DNA from: an uncultured Chlamydiae bacterium
GTDB taxonomy: Bacteria > Chlamydiota > Chlamydiia > Chlamydiales > 2-12-FULL-49-11
Direction of reading: 5' to 3'
DNA length: 64,000 nucleotides
Assembly: GCA_937996705.1 (NCBI GenBank)
Contig: CALKUQ010000019.1
Location: 84,652-148,651, forward strand
The translations under genes were made by a program, and so were the position numbers. Of the stretch, positions 16,995 through 26,317 are shown piece after piece (positions within the stretch are counted from its first letter, which is position 1; each line of letters starts with the position of its first letter). Under the pieces are notes generated by a model. The model was not told where the DNA came from, made no database searches, and was given only the letters and a program-made list of their open reading frames with translations.

Positions 16995-17637
16995 CTACAA
17001 CCTCGGTTCCATCAGGAGAGACGACTCCGCAAGAAACAATGTATTTAATGGCATCTTCTGGTTTCATATCTAAAAAAATTAGTGCGCTTCTTGGATACAT
17101 TACAACAAATCCCGTAGCGGGATTTGGGGCAGTTGCAATAAAAACGGAAAAGAGCTCTTGGCCAAGGTGCTCAGAACACTCTTTAGGTGCTTTTTCAGAT
17201 AGAAGCCCGATTGCGTAGATGTCGTGGCCTGGAAATGGGGCTAAAACAACTTGTCTGAAGGTGTTTTTTCCTTGTCCAAATAATTGATTAACAAGATCTT
17301 TTGTTGTTTTATAGATCTTGTTTACTAGGGGAAGTCTGTGTAGGATTTTTTCACCTAAGAGGAGAATCCATCTAAAAAATACCCATCTAGCAAGCATTCC
17401 TAAGGTTAAAATAAAAAAGAATAGAAAGGCTAAGATAATGATCTGGCTCATATATTTGATTGTCTGTTCGGCAGAAAATAGTAAGAATCCCTTATTTACT
17501 ATTTGAGAGCTCGATAGAAGATGAGCGACTATTCCCATGAAGGGCTTAGTAAGAACATTAACGACAAAGGTAATGATTGCCAAGGTAAGGGCAAGAGGTA
17601 GTAATATAACAACGCCTGTCAAAAAATATTTTTTCAT
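16987..17637 (-). CDS. DUF502 family membrane protein (copy 1)
   Basis: A 216-residue DUF502 protein, paralogous to its downstream neighbour. Shared features in the same order are the N-terminal helix (YFLTGVVILLPLALTLAII), a second helix at about 60-90, LVNKIYKTTKDLVNQLFG, FRQVVLAPFPGHD, and SVFIATAPNPATGFVVM near the C-terminus. DUF502 proteins are inner-membrane proteins of unknown function. It follows rnr on the same strand by 24 bases. Confidence 0.88.
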   Translation of the reverse strand: MKKYFLTGVVILLPLALTLAIITFVVNVLTKPFMGIVAHLLSSSQIVNKGFLLFSAEQTIKYMSQIIILAFLFFFILTLGMLARWVFFRWILLLGEKILHRLPLVNKIYKTTKDLVNQLFGQGKNTFRQVVLAPFPGHDIYAIGLLSEKAPKECSEHLGQELFSVFIATAPNPATGFVVMYPRSALIFLDMKPEDAIKYIVSCGVVSPDGTEVVDA

Positions 17638-17661
17638 AATTTTAGTTTACCTTGAAGACTA

Positions 17662-19548
17662 TTAATTTAAAAGAGTCCAATTACATTCTTGAAGGATGAG
17701 GTCTATCGATTCAAGCATTACTTCAATCGGTTTTCCTATGCTAAAGAATCGCCCGCTGCTATCGCCTGTGAAAATGCGTTTTTTTTCGTCAAAAACATAG
17801 TATTCTTTTCCAAGTTTTGAAACATGGATAAACCCTTCAAAGCCGATAAAATCGATGTTAAAGAAAATTCCTTGCGCTTTTACATTAGTGACAGTAACAG
17901 AAAAGACTCGATCTTTTGTCTCTTCGAGAATTCTCTCCAAATACCTAAGTTTCTTAAGCTTAATTACGCTCATTTCGGCTTTAAAACTTTTGCGCTCTTG
18001 TTCGGTGCACCAAAGTGCGATTAGCTTTAGATTAGGTTTGTACTCTTTTTCAAACAAAAGTCTATGGATAACTAAGTCTGAATAGCGTCTGATGGGGCTT
18101 GTGAAGTGGGTGTAGTTTTCAAGGGCTAACCCAAAGTGTCCTACATTATTTTCTGAATAGATAGCTAGCTTCATGCTTCTGATAAATCGAATGGCGATTT
18201 GCTCTAAATGGGGGGAGCCTTGAGCCATTTCAAAAATAGTGATTAAGTCTTGTTCTGTTGGGGAAGGGGGTACTTTAAATCCTAAAAGTCTAGCATAACT
18301 GAAAAACTCTTTCATGTTTTCAGGGTTAGGCTCTTCGTGAATACGAAAGATCGCTTTGATCCCTTTGTCGAGTAAATGCTTTGCGACAAGCTCATTTGCT
18401 TTGAGCATAAACTCTTCTACCATTTGGTGAGTAATGTCATAGTCAATCTGATAGTAGCCATTTGGAACCCCTTTGTCGTCAAATTTGAGCTTGATTTCGG
18501 GGATAGAGAGTTCTACGCTTCCTCTTGACTTTCTCTGCGCTTTTAAAAGAAGGGCGAGCTCTCTGAGGTTTTCTAAATCGGGGAGTAGTTCGCTTGTTAG
18601 TTTTCCATCAAGAACCTCTTTTGCACTCTCGTAGGTAAACCTTTTTTTGCTATGGATAATTGATCGGACAATTTTGTAATTGAGGAGATTTCCCTTTGAG
18701 TCAAATTCCATTAAGGCAGATGCAGTTAAACGGTCTACTTTCTCTTTAAGGCTGCATAGGTCAGAGGAGAGTTCGTGCGGTAGCATCGGGACAACCCCAT
18801 TTACAAAGTAGGTGGAATTGCTTCTTTTAAAGGCTTCTTTGTCGAGTGCTGATCCAACCTGAACAAAATGAGATACATCAGCTATATGAACCCCTAAAAA
18901 AAAGTGGCCGTTTTTGTCTTTGCGAATGGAGAGAGCATCATCATAGTCTTTAGCATCAACCGGATCGATTGTCATGCAATTTAAGTCCGTAAGATCAACT
19001 CGACCCTCTTTTGTAATAGAATCCTTGCTTGTAAAAGATTTAGCCTCTTTGATTACACCTTTAGGGAACTCTTCTCGGATTTGATATTCAGCAATAGCAA
19101 CCTCGGTATCAATGCTTGCATCGTCGATGTTGCCAAAAAATTTAGAAAATTTGCAGTAGATTTTAGTGTTAGCAGCTTTTTCAATTTCCATTAAAATACG
19201 ATCGCCGACTTGCCATTGACGATTTTCTTCTTTTACAAGAATAATATCGCGCTCCTCTCCAACAACGGGAGAGTAGATGATTGCTTCGCCGGTTCTCATA
19301 ACCTGAACAACGATTCCGGCAATTTGCTTCCTCTCTCGCTTAATCAAGCGAACGACTTTCCCTTCATACCCTTTAGCCGATTTTCCCATCACTTGAATTT
19401 CTACGACATCGCCGTCAATTGAGCCCTTTAGCTGGGAGGCTGGTATAAAAACATCGTCATGTGTCTCATCATCTGGTGAAACAAACCCGAAACCTTTACT
19501 GTGGAGACTTAATTTACCTTGAAGAAGGCTTTTCTTCTTAACTGACAT
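17662..19548 (-). CDS. rnr: Ribonuclease R (RNB family 3'-5' exoribonuclease)
   Basis: Processive 3'-5' exoribonuclease that degrades structured RNA. The 628-residue protein has N-terminal cold-shock-like domains (SKGFGFVSPDDETHDDVFIP), the catalytic RNB domain with IDPVDAKDYDDALSI whose aspartates bind magnesium, HIADVSHFV, HELSSDLCSL and HFTSPIRRYSDLVIHR, and a C-terminal S1 domain (VTVTNVKAQGIFFNIDFIGFE). It is shorter than E. coli RNase R, mainly in the basic tail. It sits between folD and the DUF502 pair on one strand. Confidence 0.95.
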   Translation of the reverse strand: MSVKKKSLLQGKLSLHSKGFGFVSPDDETHDDVFIPASQLKGSIDGDVVEIQVMGKSAKGYEGKVVRLIKRERKQIAGIVVQVMRTGEAIIYSPVVGEERDIILVKEENRQWQVGDRILMEIEKAANTKIYCKFSKFFGNIDDASIDTEVAIAEYQIREEFPKGVIKEAKSFTSKDSITKEGRVDLTDLNCMTIDPVDAKDYDDALSIRKDKNGHFFLGVHIADVSHFVQVGSALDKEAFKRSNSTYFVNGVVPMLPHELSSDLCSLKEKVDRLTASALMEFDSKGNLLNYKIVRSIIHSKKRFTYESAKEVLDGKLTSELLPDLENLRELALLLKAQRKSRGSVELSIPEIKLKFDDKGVPNGYYQIDYDITHQMVEEFMLKANELVAKHLLDKGIKAIFRIHEEPNPENMKEFFSYARLLGFKVPPSPTEQDLITIFEMAQGSPHLEQIAIRFIRSMKLAIYSENNVGHFGLALENYTHFTSPIRRYSDLVIHRLLFEKEYKPNLKLIALWCTEQERKSFKAEMSVIKLKKLRYLERILEETKDRVFSVTVTNVKAQGIFFNIDFIGFEGFIHVSKLGKEYYVFDEKKRIFTGDSSGRFFSIGKPIEVMLESIDLILQECNWTLLN

Positions 19549-19575
19549 ACTACTTCACTCTACTGCAAAGCTCTT

Positions 19576-20424
19576 TTAAGCGAAAGTCCTATTTTTGAAA
19601 AGGGTGTAGGTGTTTTCTAAAAGCATCGCGATTGTCATTGGACCGACTCCCCCAGGGACCGGGGTGATAAGAGATGCTAAAGGATTGACTGAACTGTAGT
19701 CAACATCTCCCACAATTTGATTTTCAACGCGATTGATTCCGACGTCAATGACCACTGCTCCTGGTTTTATGAACTCTTTGGTAATAAAGTTTGCCTTTCC
19801 TAGAGCTGCGATAACGATATCTGCTTGTTTTGTAAGTGAAGGCAAATCTTTAGTGAGAGAGTGAGCTAGAGTAACGGTGGCATTCCCCTGAGCTCTTTTT
19901 TGGCAGAGGAGGTTGGCTAAAGGTCTTCCTACGATATTGCTTCTTCCAAGGACAACCACATGTTTCCCTGTTGTTTCGACTTCATAAGCCTCTAAAATTT
20001 TTAAGACAGCAAGGGGAGTGCAGGGGATGATTGCATTCGGATCGCCTGTCATCATTTTCCCTACATTGATGGGATGAAATCCATCAACATCTTTATTAGG
20101 ATCGATAGAAAGGAGGATTTTTTGCTCATTGATATGCTTAGGGAGGGGCATTTGGACTAGAATTCCATCAATGGCATCATCGTGATTCAGTTTTTCTATT
20201 ACTTCTAATAGACTAGCTTCCGACACCTCAGATCCAAGTTCAATTTTTATAGAGTGAATGCAGGCCTCAGCGCAAGCTTTTCCTTTCATGCGAACGTAAG
20301 ATTGAGATGGGGGGTCTTCTCCGACTAAAACAAAGGCTAGGGAAGGTTTTGCTCTTTGAGTTTCAATTTTTAGTTTTAGGTTGTCTCTAAATTTTTTTGC
20401 TAAGAGTGTTCCGTTGATATCCAT
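19576..20424 (-). CDS. folD: Bifunctional methylenetetrahydrofolate dehydrogenase/cyclohydrolase
   Basis: Converts 5,10-methylene-THF to 10-formyl-THF, feeding formyl-Met-tRNA and purine synthesis. The 282-residue protein shows SYVRMKGKACAEAGI-like substrate-site sequence (SYVRMKGKACAEACI, Lys near 48), DGILVQMPLP, the dinucleotide-site segment VVLGRSNIVGRP, and the C-terminal PVPGGVGPMTIAMLLENT. Length is standard. Its start overlaps the end of the IMPase-family gene by 25 bases. Confidence 0.97.
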   Translation of the reverse strand: MDINGTLLAKKFRDNLKLKIETQRAKPSLAFVLVGEDPPSQSYVRMKGKACAEACIHSIKIELGSEVSEASLLEVIEKLNHDDAIDGILVQMPLPKHINEQKILLSIDPNKDVDGFHPINVGKMMTGDPNAIIPCTPLAVLKILEAYEVETTGKHVVVLGRSNIVGRPLANLLCQKRAQGNATVTLAHSLTKDLPSLTKQADIVIAALGKANFITKEFIKPGAVVIDVGINRVENQIVGDVDYSSVNPLASLITPVPGGVGPMTIAMLLENTYTLFKNRTFA

Positions 20425-21197
20425 GTCAAAAGCTCCTTGTGGATGAGTCCGTTTGTTGCAATAATCGAGTGTTTTTTTGTGGGGTTTAAGACAAGTGGTG
20501 TTTTATCAAGATTTGTAACCACCCCCCCTGCTTCTTCGACAATAAGTGCGGAAGCTGCAAAATCCCAGATGTTTATCCCTCTTTCAATGAAGCCTTCTAA
20601 CGATCCTTTTGCTACGTAGCACATGTCAAGAACAGTAGAGCCAGATCTTCGAAGAACTCCAATATCATTGTGAGGGAGTTTTTTAAGCATTTCTACCCTT
20701 AAAGAGACGCCCGAACCCTTAAGATTCGATGTTTGACTAACCCCCAATCTTTTTCCGTTCATAGTGGCTCCATACCCTTTTTTAGCGATAAACAGTTCGC
20801 TTGCGATTGGGTCAATAACGGCTCCTACATAGACCACATTATTGTACATCACCGCAATAGAACAGCCAAAAGAGGGGATTTGACGGGCAAAATTCCAGGT
20901 TCCATCAATCGGGTCGATAATCCAAGTGATTGTGTTTGAAGAAATTCCTTGAATTCCCCCCTCCTCTCCTATAAAGGCGTGGTTAGGGAATGTGTTTGTG
21001 ATGGTATCTATGATCGCTCTTTCTGCCGCTTTATCGAATTGGGTGACTAAATCGTGAGGACCCGATTTTTCTTGAATAGAGAGGGCTGAATAAAACCCCT
21101 CTTTTACAAGGTCGGAGGCGCGCAAAATCGCGGAAATAGCAACGCTTTCTAGGAGTGATACAGGAACGTCATTTACCAGTAATTCGTGATAAACCAT
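20400..21197 (-). CDS. Inositol monophosphatase family phosphatase
   Basis: A 265-residue member of the lithium-sensitive, magnesium-dependent phosphatase family (SuhB, CysQ and inositol monophosphatase). Both signature motifs are intact: EEGG at about 78-81 with WIIDPIDGTWNFARQIP (metal-binding aspartates), and INIWDFAASALIVEEAGG near the C-terminus. The substrate cannot be told from sequence. It overlaps the upstream MreD-like gene by 29 bases and folD by 25, so these form one coupled unit. Confidence 0.9.
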   Translation of the reverse strand: MVYHELLVNDVPVSLLESVAISAILRASDLVKEGFYSALSIQEKSGPHDLVTQFDKAAERAIIDTITNTFPNHAFIGEEGGIQGISSNTITWIIDPIDGTWNFARQIPSFGCSIAVMYNNVVYVGAVIDPIASELFIAKKGYGATMNGKRLGVSQTSNLKGSGVSLRVEMLKKLPHNDIGVLRRSGSTVLDMCYVAKGSLEGFIERGINIWDFAASALIVEEAGGVVTNLDKTPLVLNPTKKHSIIATNGLIHKELLTWISTEHS

Positions 21198-21720
21198 GAA
21201 TTAAGACCCCTAATTTTGTTTTATAGTAGAGCAGCCTGCTAGGTTCTGTTAGATATTTATACAACAGAAGCGGCAATAAAGCCCAGAGTAATGTATAGGC
21301 TCCGTCGATTAATGGCATGCAGATAAGGTCGGTTGCGAGAGTCAGAAGAGATAGCTTTAGGTGAGTATCAACAATCGCATAGAGGGAAAAATGGATTAGT
21401 GTTGAAACTAGCGAAAAAATAATAGCATACAGCGCAAACGAAAGGAGGTTTTCCTCTGAAAAAAATTTTTTATAACGAAATAGAATAAGTGTCGATAGGG
21501 AGTAATTAATCGCAAAAAATCCTAGTGGGGGACCAAATGAGGTTAAATCAATTAAGAGCCCACAAAGAGCGCTACACCATAGAGCCTTTGGTAAGGAAAG
21601 TCTTGAAATTGCAAAAATTATGTAGGGGAGAAATCCTAAAATTTTTGCTGAGGGAAAAAATAGAGGTAAAAAAAACTGCCCGGCAAAGGATAAAGAAAAA
21701 AGTGTTATAAAAAATTTCAT
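21169..21720 (-). CDS. mreD: MreD-like integral membrane protein
   Basis: A 183-residue protein with five or six hydrophobic helices and few charged residues. The pattern resembles MreD, the inner-membrane partner of MreC in the rod-shape complex, including the helix-Asp segment ALCGLLIDLTSFGPPLGFFAINY, which recalls the MreD signature G-hydrophobic-x-D-hydrophobic-S-x-x-P-hydrophobic-G. There is no MreC in the window. It begins a minus-strand series running through the phosphatase gene and folD. It faces the divergent symporter gene across 48 bases. Confidence 0.6.
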   Translation of the reverse strand: MKFFITLFSLSFAGQFFLPLFFPSAKILGFLPYIIFAISRLSLPKALWCSALCGLLIDLTSFGPPLGFFAINYSLSTLILFRYKKFFSEENLLSFALYAIIFSLVSTLIHFSLYAIVDTHLKLSLLTLATDLICMPLIDGAYTLLWALLPLLLYKYLTEPSRLLYYKTKLGVLIHGLSRITGK

Positions 21721-21768
21721 GATTACATTTAATTGTAGTAAATTGGGCGATCTAGGTAAACTAGAAAG

Positions 21769-22974
21769 ATGAAATTTTCACTCTTAGCAATTATTTGCGG
21801 TGTTGTTGCCGGCTTTTTAGGGTTAGAGCCTATTATTTTCGTGGCAAATGGTATCACAACAGTTTTTATGAATTTTTTAAAGCTGATTGCAGCCCCGATC
21901 GTTTTTTTAGCAATTGTTGCAACTATATCAAATATGCAGGGATTTGCAGAGATGAAAAACTTAGGAAGGCGAGTTTTTGGTTATACTCTTTTAACAACCT
22001 TTCTAGCGGCCTTCATTGCGTTACTCCTTTTTTTAGTTATGGATCCAGCAAATAGTATGCAACTGCTTGCAAATGGAGAAAAGGTGTTGAAAGAGGGCTC
22101 ATATGTTTCATTTTTATTAAATATCATCCCTTCGAATTTTACAAAGGCATTTTTAGAAAATAATGTGATTGGCGTTGCTTTAATGGGTTTTTTTCTGGGA
22201 ATAGCAATTTTAAAGATCCCCGAGGAGAATAAAAAAGTAATTAGCCTCTTTTTTTCCTCCATCTTTAAAGCTGTTTTGAAGGTTGCTGAATTTATTACAG
22301 CATTTATGCCGGTTGCCATTTGGGCTTTTACTGCTTTGCTTGTAGTCGATTTGCGGGCTAATTTTGCCCATTTTCAGAGCTTGTTGCTGTATTTGGCAGT
22401 TGTGATTTTGGCTAATTTTTTCCAAGGGGTTGTGGTTATCCCGATTCTTTTAAAAATGAAAGGAATATCCCCTATAAAAACAGTAAAAGGAGCCCAGTCA
22501 GCTCTAATCCTTGCCTTTTTTTCCAAGTCTTCCAATGCAACACTTCCCCTCACAATGAAAGTTGCTGAAACAAAATTAGGAATTCAGTCAAAAATCGCCA
22601 ACTTTTCACTCCCTCTTTGCACTGTGATTAACATGAATGGTTGCGCAGCTTTTATCTTAACAACAGTTTTGTTTGTATCCCAAATTAACGGAATCACGTT
22701 TTCACCGATTTCTCTTCTAGTTTGGGTCTTTTTAGCAACTCTTGCTGCTATTGGAAATGCAGGGGTGCCTATGGGTTGTTTTTTCCTTAGCTCTACATTT
22801 CTTATTTGGATGGACATTCCCCTTACAACAATGGGGCTGATTCTTCCCTTCTACGCATTTTTAGATATGTGTGAAACAGCTTTGAATGTGTGGTCAGACA
22901 TTGCAGTCACTGCAATTGTCGATAAAGAGGTGCGCGCATATGAAAATGGACAGCTTTCGAAAGATCTCTGTTGA
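21769..22974 (+). CDS. Dicarboxylate/amino-acid:cation symporter (DAACS family)
   Basis: A 401-residue inner-membrane symporter of the glutamate/aspartate type. Recognisable elements are the N-terminal FLKLIAAPIVFLAIVATI, the reentrant-loop segment FFSKSSNATLPLTMKVAE (the serine-rich signature before TM7), NMNGCAAFILTTVLFVSQ in the sodium-binding helix, and IGNAGVPMGCFFLSS for the second hairpin. Substrates in the family are glutamate, aspartate and C4-dicarboxylates; the specificity here is not decided. From memory, Chlamydiaceae carry a comparable gltT. Only an AGAAAG-like purine run precedes the ATG. Confidence 0.92.
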   Translation: MKFSLLAIICGVVAGFLGLEPIIFVANGITTVFMNFLKLIAAPIVFLAIVATISNMQGFAEMKNLGRRVFGYTLLTTFLAAFIALLLFLVMDPANSMQLLANGEKVLKEGSYVSFLLNIIPSNFTKAFLENNVIGVALMGFFLGIAILKIPEENKKVISLFFSSIFKAVLKVAEFITAFMPVAIWAFTALLVVDLRANFAHFQSLLLYLAVVILANFFQGVVVIPILLKMKGISPIKTVKGAQSALILAFFSKSSNATLPLTMKVAETKLGIQSKIANFSLPLCTVINMNGCAAFILTTVLFVSQINGITFSPISLLVWVFLATLAAIGNAGVPMGCFFLSSTFLIWMDIPLTTMGLILPFYAFLDMCETALNVWSDIAVTAIVDKEVRAYENGQLSKDLC

Positions 22975-23027
22975 CTGCCCCCGCCCTTAGGACATCGCAG
23001 GCCTTTCAAAAAGCGACACGCTTCTCT

Positions 23028-23789
23028 TCAATTATCTAATAACGATATTCGGTATAGTTTAAGGGTCTCTAAGAGAAATTGATTGGGTGTGGAGAGTTGT
23101 GCCAGTAAGTGGCTTGAGTAAGAAAGGAGGGTTTTTTTAGTTACAAGAAGTTGTTGTAAGTCTATGTTAGCGTTTTTGTCTTGGAGATCGTCTTCTATTT
23201 GATAGAGAAGACCGAAGGCCTTTCCAAAACAGGAATAAATGGAGATCTCTTTTTCAGAAATATTTTTTATTAAAGCGCCTGCTAACAGAGCAACTTCAAA
23301 TAGATCTGCGGTTTTTCTAGAGGCGATGTTTTGATATTGAATCCACGTTAGAGGTTTTAGTTGAGAGGCAAGGTCTAGAAATTGGCCTTCTATAATGCTG
23401 TTAGCTCCAATTTTTTTTGAGAGTAAGCGGATAATTGTAACAATCAGAGAATCCGGGAAATCGCTTTCGCTGATTACCTCAAAACCCAGAGTGAGAAGGA
23501 GATCGCCTGTTAAAATAGCAGTCGCTTCATTAAACGCTTTATGAAGAGTCGGTTTTCCTCTTCTTAAATCATCGTTATCCATAGCAGGAAGATCGTCGTG
23601 TATCAGAGTGTATGTGTGGATAAATTCGATTGCGCAAGCAATGTCAAGGCCTGCGTCGCCAGAAATCGAAAGGGTCATTTTAGGTCTGAGTCTTTTTCCC
23701 CCGGAAAAAAGGGCGTAATTACAAGCCTCTCGTAACTCTGGGTGATCTATTTTGGAAAGAATCTCTTGGATTCTGCTCTCAATCTTCAT
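23028..23789 (-). CDS. ispA: Short-chain polyprenyl diphosphate synthase
   Basis: Makes geranyl or farnesyl diphosphate from the C5 units supplied by the pathway that starts with Dxs. The first aspartate-rich motif is LIHDDLPAMDNDDLRRGKPT and the second is YQIEDDLQD; GGKRLRP near the N-terminus is also typical. I chose the ATG at 23789 (253 residues), which has a GGAA site; an ATG at 23804 is possible. At about 253 residues it is shorter than the usual 290-300, mostly at the C-terminus. It overlaps lolD by 11 bases. Confidence 0.9.
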   Translation of the reverse strand: MKIESRIQEILSKIDHPELREACNYALFSGGKRLRPKMTLSISGDAGLDIACAIEFIHTYTLIHDDLPAMDNDDLRRGKPTLHKAFNEATAILTGDLLLTLGFEVISESDFPDSLIVTIIRLLSKKIGANSIIEGQFLDLASQLKPLTWIQYQNIASRKTADLFEVALLAGALIKNISEKEISIYSCFGKAFGLLYQIEDDLQDKNANIDLQQLLVTKKTLLSYSSHLLAQLSTPNQFLLETLKLYRISLLDN

Positions 23790-24459
23790 AAAGTATTCCG
23801 GCATCAAGATGCAGTTTTTTGTCTACGAGGTTTGCAAAAGTAACATCATGCGTGACTACTATTAAAGATTTATTGTTTTTGCGGCAGCTTTCAGTCAGCA
23901 GCTCCATGATGGCTTGTGCTGAATTGCTGTCGAGATTGCCCGTAGGTTCATCTGCTAAAATAAGCTCTGGATTGTTGATAAAAGCTCTTGCTATCGCTCC
24001 CCGTTGCTTTTCTCCCCCTGATAGATACTTAAGAGGGAATTGAATTCTGTGGGAGAGTCCTACTTGTTCAATAAAAAACAGAGCTTCTTCATAAGCTTCA
24101 GATCCTTTCGTGGTTTTTCTTCTAGCGATTTTTGCTTTTAATAAGAGGTTCTCGAGAAGAGAATATTCTTCTAGGAGGTTGCTTGATTGAAAGACAAATC
24201 CACAATACTTATTTCGAATGTCTGAAAGCATCGATTTCATGATTTTCTCCCCATGAAAGAAGAGGTCGCCACTTGTTGGGCCTTCTAGCGTTCCAAGAAT
24301 TTGTAGAAGGGTGCTTTTGCCTGAGCCTGATGCTCCTATGATAGCAATGCTCTCTGAGGGTCCAATATCAATTGAGATATCATGTAACACGGTAATTTTT
24401 TCAGGTCTGTAAAATTCCTTTCGGATGTTTTTAGCTGAAAGGATAGATTCTTTTTTCAT
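23779..24459 (-). CDS. lolD: Lipoprotein-releasing ABC transporter ATPase LolD
   Basis: ATPase of the complex that releases lipoproteins from the inner membrane. The 226-residue protein has Walker A GASGSGKST (about 42-50), ABC signature LSGGEKQRGAIARAF, Walker B LILADEPTGNLDS and the switch histidine in VVTHD. It overlaps the permease gene upstream by four bases, which supports one transporter. MacB-type efflux is the alternative, but the neighbouring permease is LolC/E-like rather than MacB-like. Confidence 0.9.
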   Translation of the reverse strand: MKKESILSAKNIRKEFYRPEKITVLHDISIDIGPSESIAIIGASGSGKSTLLQILGTLEGPTSGDLFFHGEKIMKSMLSDIRNKYCGFVFQSSNLLEEYSLLENLLLKAKIARRKTTKGSEAYEEALFFIEQVGLSHRIQFPLKYLSGGEKQRGAIARAFINNPELILADEPTGNLDSNSAQAIMELLTESCRKNNKSLIVVTHDVTFANLVDKKLHLDAGILYED

Positions 24460-26108
24460 TCAGACCTCAATATTGCAGAGGGTTTTAATCTACATGCTTT
24501 AATTGCAGGGATTAAGCCAGCAATTAAAGCTAGAAGAGGGGAGGCGATCAGAACGAATGTCAATGCTTTTGGGCTCATGTAGTTTGGAAGGGAGTCGCCG
24601 TAGAAAAAAGGATTAAAAGCATCTCTTCCTTGAAGAGTGCTGAGCAACCGTACAAGTACATGAATATTAGAAAGAGTTAGATAGGCAAGGAGAGTTCCTA
24701 TAAGAGAGCTAATAATTCCGAGGCTCACTCCGATCCCTCCAAAAATAGCTGCGATGCTTGTTTTAGAAGCTCCCAGTGAGAGGAGGATCCCTATTTCATG
24801 CTTTTTGTCATTAACTAAAAGCAAAAGAAGGGAGATTACATTTGAGCAGGCGACGATTAAAATTAAAAGCCCCACAATTGTAAATAAGTAGCGGTCGCTT
24901 TGAAATTGAGAGAGGAGCTCTTTTGCAAAATCGTATTGGTAGTAAGGGGTGATATGCCAGTAATCAGAAATTCCAGCCTTTTCAAACTCTTTGTTAAGCT
25001 CAGTTTCAATCGATCGGGTCTTATCAATATCATCAAACCAGACTTGAATGCCGTTTGTAAACAAAGGGTCAATGGCAGTAGTCTGACTGGAGGCGTTCAT
25101 TGTGTGGACTAAGGGGGAGTCGGCTAAAATAAAACGTGAGCCAATGGAGATAACTCCAGGATCATAAAATCCCGCAACCTGAACATTAAGTCTTTGCTCT
25201 TGCGAGCTCATAGGCGTGGCGCTTTGGTAAGAGAAATACCCTTTATCCCCTAAGAGGACATCGCTCTCTCGAAACTGCTTGGGAAGGACAATTCCCCCTT
25301 CTGGAAGAACTAACTTATCTTTGACAAAGTAGGCCCAGGGTGGGGCGATTTTAGGGGGTTCTTCAAAGGTTGTCAAAAATTCAGCATCCTCAGGTAATAA
25401 AGAAGGATTAGCTAACGGTTCACCAGATTTTAAAACAATGTTTGCCATTATGCTGTTTAATAAATCATTGGAGGAATAGAGGGAGGCCATGTAAAGCAAA
25501 TGGCTAATGTCTGCAAAAGAGGGCTTTTGGATAATCTCTTTAAAATGTGAGGGAGTTTTCGGATAGGTTGCAACATAAGAGACTTGTGTAAGAAAGCTTT
25601 GTAAATTTTTGGATTGGGGCCTGATGAGCTCTAAACGCATTAAGGTGCCAGCAACTTCGTAATCTTCGGCAACTAAATTAGGGACTTTGCCTTTTACTAG
25701 ATCAAAGGAATTAAAGGCTGCTTTGACAGGGTCAATCTCCTTTGAATCCTTTATGGGCCAGTAATAGGGGAGTTCTTCGTCAAGATCTGGTTGATAAGGG
25801 TCTGATTTTTCTGCCCGTAACTTTTCCCCAATGCTTTTTAACGAATAATTTGATGAGCTAGCTAAGCCGTCAATTTGGTAGTAATAAGAGTTGTAGTATT
25901 CTTCTGTGGGTGTGATCCGAATCGGGGCGTTTAAAGAGGTGAGCTTCGATAACCAGGTTTTTTCAATCCCTTCTGTTATAGAGAGAAACAGTAAAAGGAG
26001 CCAAACTACTATGGAAATTACAAATAAAGACAAAAGCCCAATTAAAGCAACAGAAAGCTGCCTCTTCTTGGGCCACAAGTAACTCTTAATGAAAAAGAGC
26101 TCAAACAA
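24456..26108 (-). CDS. Lipoprotein-releasing ABC permease (LolC/LolE-like, FtsX fold)
   Basis: A 550-residue permease with one N-terminal helix (about 18-43), a large periplasmic domain (about 45-395) and three C-terminal helices (about 400-425, 450-480, 515-540) with the FtsX-type segment NDKKHEIGILLSLGASKTSIAAIFGGIG. This is the LolC/LolE topology. The periplasmic domain is larger than in E. coli LolC (about 400 residues in all). Only one permease is present, so the complex may be a homodimer, as in other LolF-type systems. It directly follows rpmG. Confidence 0.87.
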   Translation of the reverse strand: MFELFFIKSYLWPKKRQLSVALIGLLSLFVISIVVWLLLLFLSITEGIEKTWLSKLTSLNAPIRITPTEEYYNSYYYQIDGLASSSNYSLKSIGEKLRAEKSDPYQPDLDEELPYYWPIKDSKEIDPVKAAFNSFDLVKGKVPNLVAEDYEVAGTLMRLELIRPQSKNLQSFLTQVSYVATYPKTPSHFKEIIQKPSFADISHLLYMASLYSSNDLLNSIMANIVLKSGEPLANPSLLPEDAEFLTTFEEPPKIAPPWAYFVKDKLVLPEGGIVLPKQFRESDVLLGDKGYFSYQSATPMSSQEQRLNVQVAGFYDPGVISIGSRFILADSPLVHTMNASSQTTAIDPLFTNGIQVWFDDIDKTRSIETELNKEFEKAGISDYWHITPYYQYDFAKELLSQFQSDRYLFTIVGLLILIVACSNVISLLLLLVNDKKHEIGILLSLGASKTSIAAIFGGIGVSLGIISSLIGTLLAYLTLSNIHVLVRLLSTLQGRDAFNPFFYGDSLPNYMSPKALTFVLIASPLLALIAGLIPAIKACRLKPSAILRSE

Positions 26109-26110
26109 AG

Positions 26111-26272
26111 TTATTTTTTCTCACGAAATAATACATGTTTTTTTAATGTTGGGTCGTATTTCTTTAGTTCGAGACGTGTAGTTGTGTTTCTTGGATTCTT
26201 TACAGTGCTCATTCGGAATGTGCTCTCAGTGCTTTCCAAAGTAACAATTTGACGAACTTTCTTTTTTGCCAT
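26111..26272 (-). CDS. rpmG: 50S ribosomal protein L33
   Basis: A 53-residue basic protein, [18 protein letters not shown] and so on, with the L33 hallmarks [19 protein letters not shown] and a basic tail LFREKK. It lacks the four-cysteine zinc site, so it is of the cysteine-free L33 type. The ATG at 26272 has an AGG-containing site upstream. The lolC/E-like gene starts three bases after its stop. From memory, the order rpmG then Lol genes also occurs in Chlamydiaceae. Confidence 0.95.
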   Translation of the reverse strand: MAKKKVRQIVTLESTESTFRMSTVKNPRNTTTRLELKKYDPTLKKHVLFREKK

Positions 26273-26317
26273 GGGTTAAACCTCAAATTTTTTTAAAAAG
26301 ATGATGCCTAATTCTCT

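Noticed and set aside
22975..23027. Possible terminator between the convergent symporter and ispA genes
   Set aside because: I could not find a stable stem followed by T residues.
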